Source: Saxidomus purpurata
Taxonomy: Eukaryota > Mollusca > Bivalvia > Venerida > Veneridae
Direction: 5' to 3'
NCBI GenBank assembly: GCA_022818135.1
Contig: JAFMSR010000006.1
Coordinates: 30,659,522 to 30,723,521, forward strand
DNA length: 64,000 bases
The notes below the pieces were generated by a model. That model was not told where the DNA came from, did not search any database, and saw only the letters and a list, made by a program, of their open reading frames with translations. This document shows positions 58,425 to 64,000 of the stretch, piece after piece (within the stretch, counting starts at the first letter, position 1; every line of letters starts with the position of its first letter). The translations under genes and the position numbers were made by a program.

Positions 58425-59230
58425 CAGAAGTCATATGGACACATGACATGTGCAACACAAAAACCTGACTGTTTTGCTGTGAATGATCTGTTTCCACGTT
58501 CTTATTTAAATGTGCAACGGAAATTTATCTAAATGTCCTATCAAAACTGAATTTTTTCTTATGGAAAATAACAACAGTAAGTTGTTCTTATAAATGAAGT
58601 CGTTGCGCATCTAAACGAAAACGTTTCACTTCAAGAGACCGACGTCAGTAATACACCGTGACGCCGCATAAAAAACCGTCATTAACGCACCCCTGTCGTG
58701 CTTCAGAAAAGTTTAGATGGCCTGAAAACAAAGTCGGTGACACCCCTTTTTTATTTCAAAAAAATGTTTATATTTATTTAAAGGATCCGTTACGGTTTTA
58801 AAAAAATTTCTCTCGAGCCGATTTCTCGCAATTTGCCCTTAATGCGTCCACTTTGGGGTCATTTTCGCTTTGAAAATTGCCTCCCATTCGCGGATCATTA
58901 CGTTATTTTAGGTATTCAATGTATTAAACTTTACATTCTAAACTTTGCGTCTTTAAATAATTTTGTATGTTCGGCTTTGATTTGGTGGAAAAAACATAGC
59001 TGTAAAAATATTATTGACGGAATTTTGTCCGTGAAATGACGAAAATCTTTCAAAAATACACCCTCTACTAGGTGGCGCTTTTTCCGTGCTTATCGTTTAC
59101 AGATATTTTCAAAACATCTTTTCCGGGAAAGCCAGTACCTCATACCACAGGCATGCACGATTTCTAAACTTTGCGTCGAGATTTAAAAAAACGACCATTT
59201 TTCAGAGGGAACCCCGCGACTTACCTTCTT

Positions 59231-61080
59231 TAATATTTCTTTTCGATATATCTCGTGTAATTTTGTGGCCTGTAGTTATCTTATAAATACATGTAATCCC
59301 ACGTGATATATCATCGAAATATATGCAAATCCTGTACTTATTCGCTACATGATGCTTTCCGGGTGCAGACTAGTACTTTCTCACCGGAAGTACATGTAGT
59401 TATTTATAATACAGACCTTTTTTCCCAAAGATCGCTGCTATTCGTTGTAGATTAGTATTATTTAAAAAAACACATATTGTTATCTGGCGTATCACAGATA
59501 TATTGTAGTAATGCTACTTAATACATTGAGGTACTTGACTTAATTAGTTCAATTGTTCATTCGCTGCTTGTTGTTTCACCAGTACACTTGTATTTCCTCG
59601 TGGCGCATTGTTATGATGTTCATACACCAACTTGTATGTCGTTATCTGACTTGCATACTTGTGTATTATTTTATACTTTTTCAACGAAAGACTTACATGT
59701 AAATATAGAACTTAGGAACATTTATAGTTAGGTTATCATAATTCTCTTATATTCTATCACAGTTCTGACATCTGTTGCATTTGTTGTTGTTTTTCTTTTG
59801 TTTTGTTTTAAAATGAGTTCATTTCAAGACAGATTATATTCGTGTTTTGTATTATAATCGTGTTTATAAGACTCACATATGTATATTCATTGTATCATTT
59901 CGTTTTTCACTCATTGTTTCCTAAATAATGAATTGTTTAAACTTATCACCATTCATATATATATGAGTGTAGTTCAGAATGTTTTTTTTCAAACCTTTGC
60001 GCGGCAAACAGCTCCTCCTTGTTTTGTTTCTTGTGTTACGTTTTGTATTTCATTTATTAATTGTGTCTATAGTGTTTCAGATCGATACATATATTGCTAG
60101 TGTTAACATTTCTGTCCCATGGCCGGTTTACAGAAAGTCTTATTTAATTGGTAATGATCTTGTCTATTGTGTTATTTTATGACAGAATTCAAAGGTCCTT
60201 TAAGCGGAAGGAAAACTTCCATCTTAATCATTTATTATGGTGGAATTTTGGAGTCAAATTGTTAAAAATTAAAAAATGGTTTTTGTTAAACACATGTATG
60301 TTGATTTTGGTATCAAAATGTTCAGAATTTACAGTAGATTTTCTATGTAGTATTTTAGGATTTGTTTTATGCAATTTAATTCAATATTTAAAGAAAATTC
60401 ATTTATTCAAACTTGTAATTTTTGCTTAATTGTTAATATTTTCAGATGTTGTTAAGTAACTCAAAGCCATATGCCATTTCTGCTCAAGGAAATAGTTCAA
60501 TTGTTCAGGTATTAATTATGAAACCTTTTTATTTACATCACTGATTGGCCACCATTCTCAAACAATGACTTTACTAGCTCAAGGCTTATCCAGGCTGTCA
60601 TGCAATCACTTTGAAGTTAAATCTTTTATTTGTTTGATTTGTTGTTAAATTTTTATTGTTAAACGAGTTAATAACTTCCTAAGTGACAGATATAATCTCA
60701 CAGAAATATTGGTATATAAACCTCAGAATTTAATAGATTAAGATCAATATTCAGAATCTTACTTACACTGTGTTTTAAAACTTTGTGTACTTAGTGAAAA
60801 ACTGGACATTTTCTAATTCTTTGTGACTCTTAAAAATATATGGACTTTGTGTAAATCTATGTGATATTCTAAGTGAACCGTTTTATTTAAATGAAATAAA
60901 AGATTGTCATAATTTGCATAGTGTCTTACTTGGAACTTAATTAAAAAAGACTCTACCACTTGATATTAATTTGAAATTCCCCGAAACTTAAACATTAAGA
61001 ACAACGCTTCTTAATACATTTTCAAACAATTCTTTAATCAATGCAGTTTATTAAATATTTCGTTACTTGTGAAGTTGTTC
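59231..61080. other. Non-coding AT-rich stretch, possibly old LINE 5' sequence
   Basis: No gene recognised. The ORFs at 59879-60430 are hydrophobic by composition (T-rich) and lack motifs. The part nearest 61080 may belong to the LINE relic. Confidence 0.4.
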
Positions 61081-61390
61081 AACTTCTTTTCGATAATGAA
61101 TTTGCATTGTTAATACTCATTGCTGGTGATGTAGAACCATTTCTGGACAGCAAAATAAATACAGCTTATCCGTTCTTCATCTAAATATTAGTTCATTAGT
61201 TCATTTAGAAGCAAACTGGAATTTATTAAAGATAACTTACTTTTTTCACTGAAACACACCTCACAGAAAATGATCAATAATTGTTAGAGGGTTTAAATAG
61301 CGTTATATTATATCGTGATGATTCGTCGGCTCATTCGGGTGACATTTACTATATGTTTCAAAACCGGTGTCTTGGCAAATGATAGAGTGA
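61081..61390 (+). pseudogene. Decayed non-LTR retrotransposon (CR1/jockey-like ORF2 start)
   Basis: Broken frames read LILIAGDVEP (the LLxxSGDVEPNPGP-type block near the start of many CR1-like ORF2 proteins), then LSVLHLNISSL (the R-x-x-L-x-x-N endonuclease opening), and traces of TETHL-x-EN and a GFN-x-x-YR-like stretch. Stops and frameshifts interrupt it, and the reverse transcriptase is absent. Confidence 0.6.
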
Positions 61391-61435
61391 GAATGCCATA
61401 TTGGTTAAGGTGAAATTAGGTACATGTATATCGCC

Positions 61436-61690
61436 TTTTTAGCTCACTTGAGCACAGAGTGCTCAATGTGAGCTTTAAGGATCGATGAATGTCCGTCGTC
61501 CGTCCATAATTAGTTTGTTCAAACTGTAGCATCTACATTTTTGAGGCAATCATAATAAAACTTGAACCCAATTTATGTGGCCACAAGACATCAGATGAGT
61601 TTGTTTATGGTCTTGATCGGATCAGTACTTCCTGAATTATGGCCCCAGATTTAATAAAAATGCAATAGATAACAATGTTTACACTTGAAT
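61436..61690 (+). mobile_element. Family M5 head, joined to family M3
   Basis: 'tttttagctcacttgagcac', 'agtgctcaatgtgagc', then 'gaatgtccgtcgtccgtcc' and a short body. At about 61690 it passes into the reversed M3 series. Confidence 0.7.
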
Positions 61691-62485
61691 TCTTCACTAA
61701 TTCTAACTATATATACAGATATAAATATCTATCTTCCTCTCTATGCAAGCTACCTACACACCAAGTTTCATTGCAATTGGTCACTCCTAACTCATGTTAT
61801 TAAGCGGAAACCATTTTTCTATTTTTAGTAACAGTGACCTTGACCTTGATCCTAGTGACCCCAAATGCAATCCAAGCTTCCTCTCCCCGCAAACTACCTA
61901 CAAATCAAATGTCATTGAAATTGGTCACTCCTAACTTAAGTTATTGAGCAGAAACCATTCTACAATTCCGGGTCACTGTGACCTTGACCTTTGACCTTCT
62001 AATCTCAAAACCTTTAGGGGTCCTCTATCGGTTATGACCAACCTCCACATTAAGTTTCAAGATGTTAGGGCCTAAGCGTTCTTGAGTTATCGTTCGGAAA
62101 CTGTTTTGAATTACGGGTCACCGTGACATTGAAGTTTGACTACTGACCTCAAAATCAATAGGGGTCATCTGCTGGTCAATAAACCCCCACATCAAGTTTG
62201 AAGATGCTAGGTTAAAACATTTTCAAGTTATCATCCGGAAACCGTTTTACTATTCCGGGTCACTGTGACCTTGACCTTTGACATACTGACCTAAAAACAA
62301 TAGGGGTCCTCTGCTTGTCATGACCAACCTCCACATCAAGTTTCAGGATCCTAAGCCCAAGCGTTCTTGGGTTATCATCCGAAAACCAGTTGGTAGACGG
62401 ACCGACCGACCGACCGACCGACCGACCGACCGACCGACCTCTGCAAATCAATATAACCCTCTTCTTCGAAGGGGGCATAAAAACG
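61690..62485 (-). mobile_element. Interspersed repeat family M3, long copy (-)
   Basis: Reverse complement of the series at 18640: 'atgcaatccaagcttcctct', 'cggaaaccgttttactattc', 'tcaagtttcaggatcctaag', then (GACC)n at 62398-62439 and the end 'cttcttcgaagggggcataa'. It abuts the family M5 head at 61436. Confidence 0.8.
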
Positions 62486-62489
62486 TTAA

Positions 62490-63880
62490 TAATCTTCTTC
62501 TGTTTTTTTATTTCCCACATTTTGACTGTTCAGTTTTGAAAGTTTTTTCCAAGGACTATAAAGAATGAATGAAAAAAGATCATAATGAATCATGAAGAAT
62601 GTAACAATTGTAATATGATATTATATATCCCATTTTTTCTATGTCTTTTGTAATATTTGTTATTATATTATCATGTTGTTTTAAAGAAAATAAATGGACT
62701 ACCTTTTGGTAGTCCCAAAGAGAAAAAAACAATATACATGTAGCACATGTAATCCAAGTCCTATTGCACAATCATATCACCTCTGTGTCTTCATTTTACA
62801 CATTTTTCTCACAACATGCTGTGACACTAGGTAATAGTGTGGCTTTCAAAATGTTGGGTGCTTGGTTTTCTCTGTAGTTTATCTCTGTACAATGTAAGAA
62901 GTGGAATTTTGGGACCAAATCATTGTTTGCTTTTTGAGGATTCTAGCATTCTCAGCCTTGGATTGAAATAGAACCACTGGGAAAGCCCTCACTTACTTGA
63001 CCAAATATGTCATGTATTATGAAATTCTGATTTGTACTGACTCGACTTACACCACATTTTGAAATACAGTTCTCCTTGGGGCATTCACTAGCGTAGGTAT
63101 GGTTGCTTCTGGGTCAAATTAGGTGCTTCATGTTTTTACTAGACAGGGGGGCGATAGTTACTGTACTATATTCATTTATTTTTCTCGGATACATAGCAGA
63201 TTATGAAATATTTTTTTAATTCATTACCTTCACATGCCTGTATATTTTTAAATTGTGTTATTTAGTTATTTTAAGTTTTGTATAAGAACGAAGTCTATTC
63301 CATTGTACAGTCATACATGTGAGGGAATCCGATCTTACTGATTGGGTAAGATCTTGGTTGAACTATCATACATGTTCATGTATGTAAATTAGTGGCTTTA
63401 TTTGTGAAATTCATTTAGTTCAACATTTATATGTATATACATTTTTTTGTAATAGGATTTCTTTTTAATAGGAACGCATCATTACAAGTTTTAGTGCTAC
63501 TTTTGTGTTATTTTGAAATTTAAGGTAGTGCTTGTTTAGAAATTTTGGTATTCAAAAAGGTATGACTGAAGTAGTTATAGCAATGTTGACTCAAAAGTCA
63601 GATATTTTATGGAATTAAAAATGTGCTTGGCTTGTATTTTTTCTTTCTTTCTTAAATTTGCATACTGGTATTTCAAAATGTCATCTTCAACTCGAGTAAA
63701 GAGAGCATTTTAGGACAGTAAAATGTATTAAAATTTTATATTGCACTTACACTGCTATTTATGTTTTCCTGCAGTACATCTTTATACTTCAACATTCTAT
63801 TCTCTTCCATACCCTGCCTGCATTGTGCCTGTTATGAATCAACTTTGTATTGTAAAAAAAAAAAAATCTTCTTTTCTGAA
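62490..63880. other. Non-coding AT-rich stretch
   Basis: No gene or clear repeat was seen. An A13 run lies near 63856. Confidence 0.4.
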
Positions 63881-64000
63881 ACCACGAGGCATAGAGTTTA
63901 GATATTCAGCATGTAGCATTGCCTAGTGGACCTCTACAAAGATTACAGCGGAGGGGTATTGTTTGGGCGTTGTCTGTCTGTCCGTCTGTTTTCATTTTTG
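63881..64000 (+). repeat. Start of an interspersed repeat cut by the window edge
   Basis: 'ccacgaggcatagagtttag', 'ttcagcatgtagcattgcct' and 'agtggacctctacaaagatt' recall a repeat head I associate with bivalves, followed by 'gtctgtctgtccgtctgt'. Only one copy is in the window, so this rests on memory. Confidence 0.4.

Larger units (their letters stand above)
55997..59227. mobile_element. 3.2-kb element with very long imperfect terminal inverted repeats
   Basis: Ends 'aaggtaagtcgcgggtttcc' and (complement) 'aaggtaagtcgcggggttcc'. Pairing continues for about 500 bp, including 'gcgccacctagcgggg' versus 'ctactaggtggcgc' and 'gggggtcaccg' versus 'cggtgacacccc'. A 3-bp 'ctt' flanks both ends (55994-55996, 59228-59230). 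The interior has a tRNA-like relic, a direct repeat and no transposase. Confidence 0.78.

Noticed and set aside
59879..60429. Overlapping hydrophobic plus-strand ORFs
   Set aside because: Hydrophobicity follows from T-rich composition. No splice-linked partner or motif was found.

Overview
The window looks like nuclear DNA of a bivalve mollusc, or a close lophotrochozoan. It is AT-rich and gene-poor, with short exons and long introns that keep GT/AG junctions. It carries many interspersed repeats of kinds I associate with bivalve genomes: tRNA-headed SINE pieces, repeats rich in 'aaggtcaaggtca', elements beginning 'aacaagag', and foldback elements. No bacterial operons, CRISPR arrays or rRNA were seen. 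One 500-N scaffold gap lies at 22794-23293.

Three spliced genes can be read. (1) At the left edge, minus strand, is the 5' part of a death-effector-domain (DED) gene with coding exons 1637-1916, 747-965 and 86-382; it runs off the window. (2) From 39106 down to 26179, minus strand, nine exons join in frame into an apparently intact protein of about 866 aa. It combines a Mutator-like (MULE) DDE transposase domain with a C-terminal DEDDh (DnaQ-type) exonuclease domain. One exon is only 77 nt (31627-31703) and carries the first catalytic Asp, so ORF scans miss it. (3) From 42645 (perhaps 40459) to 55832, plus strand, lies an ankyrin-repeat TRP-family cation channel with six membrane segments and a charged helical tail. 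Genes 2 and 3 start about 1.35 kb apart and are transcribed divergently.

The rest is mobile or repetitive DNA. It includes a 426-bp hAT-type MITE with a perfect 8-bp target duplication (4631-5056) and a 618-bp element with perfect 8-bp duplication and internal 22-bp palindromes (41343-41960). Two roughly 3.3-kb elements have terminal inverted repeats (34174-37530, nested in intron 1 of gene 2; and 55997-59227, just past the TRP stop). Several foldback elements are present, along with a 2.1-kb 21-bp minisatellite (12108-14213). A 0.9-kb cluster of AGAGATATCTCT palindromes sits at 21485-22410, a 146-bp triplication at 28008-28445, and a decayed LINE fragment at 61081-61390. Many repeat families occur two to four times in the window, often inside the introns of the two large genes.

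The most notable item is the multi-exon MULE transposase-exonuclease fusion, which may be a domesticated transposase. All exon boundaries were read by eye from splice signals and phase and have not been checked against transcripts.
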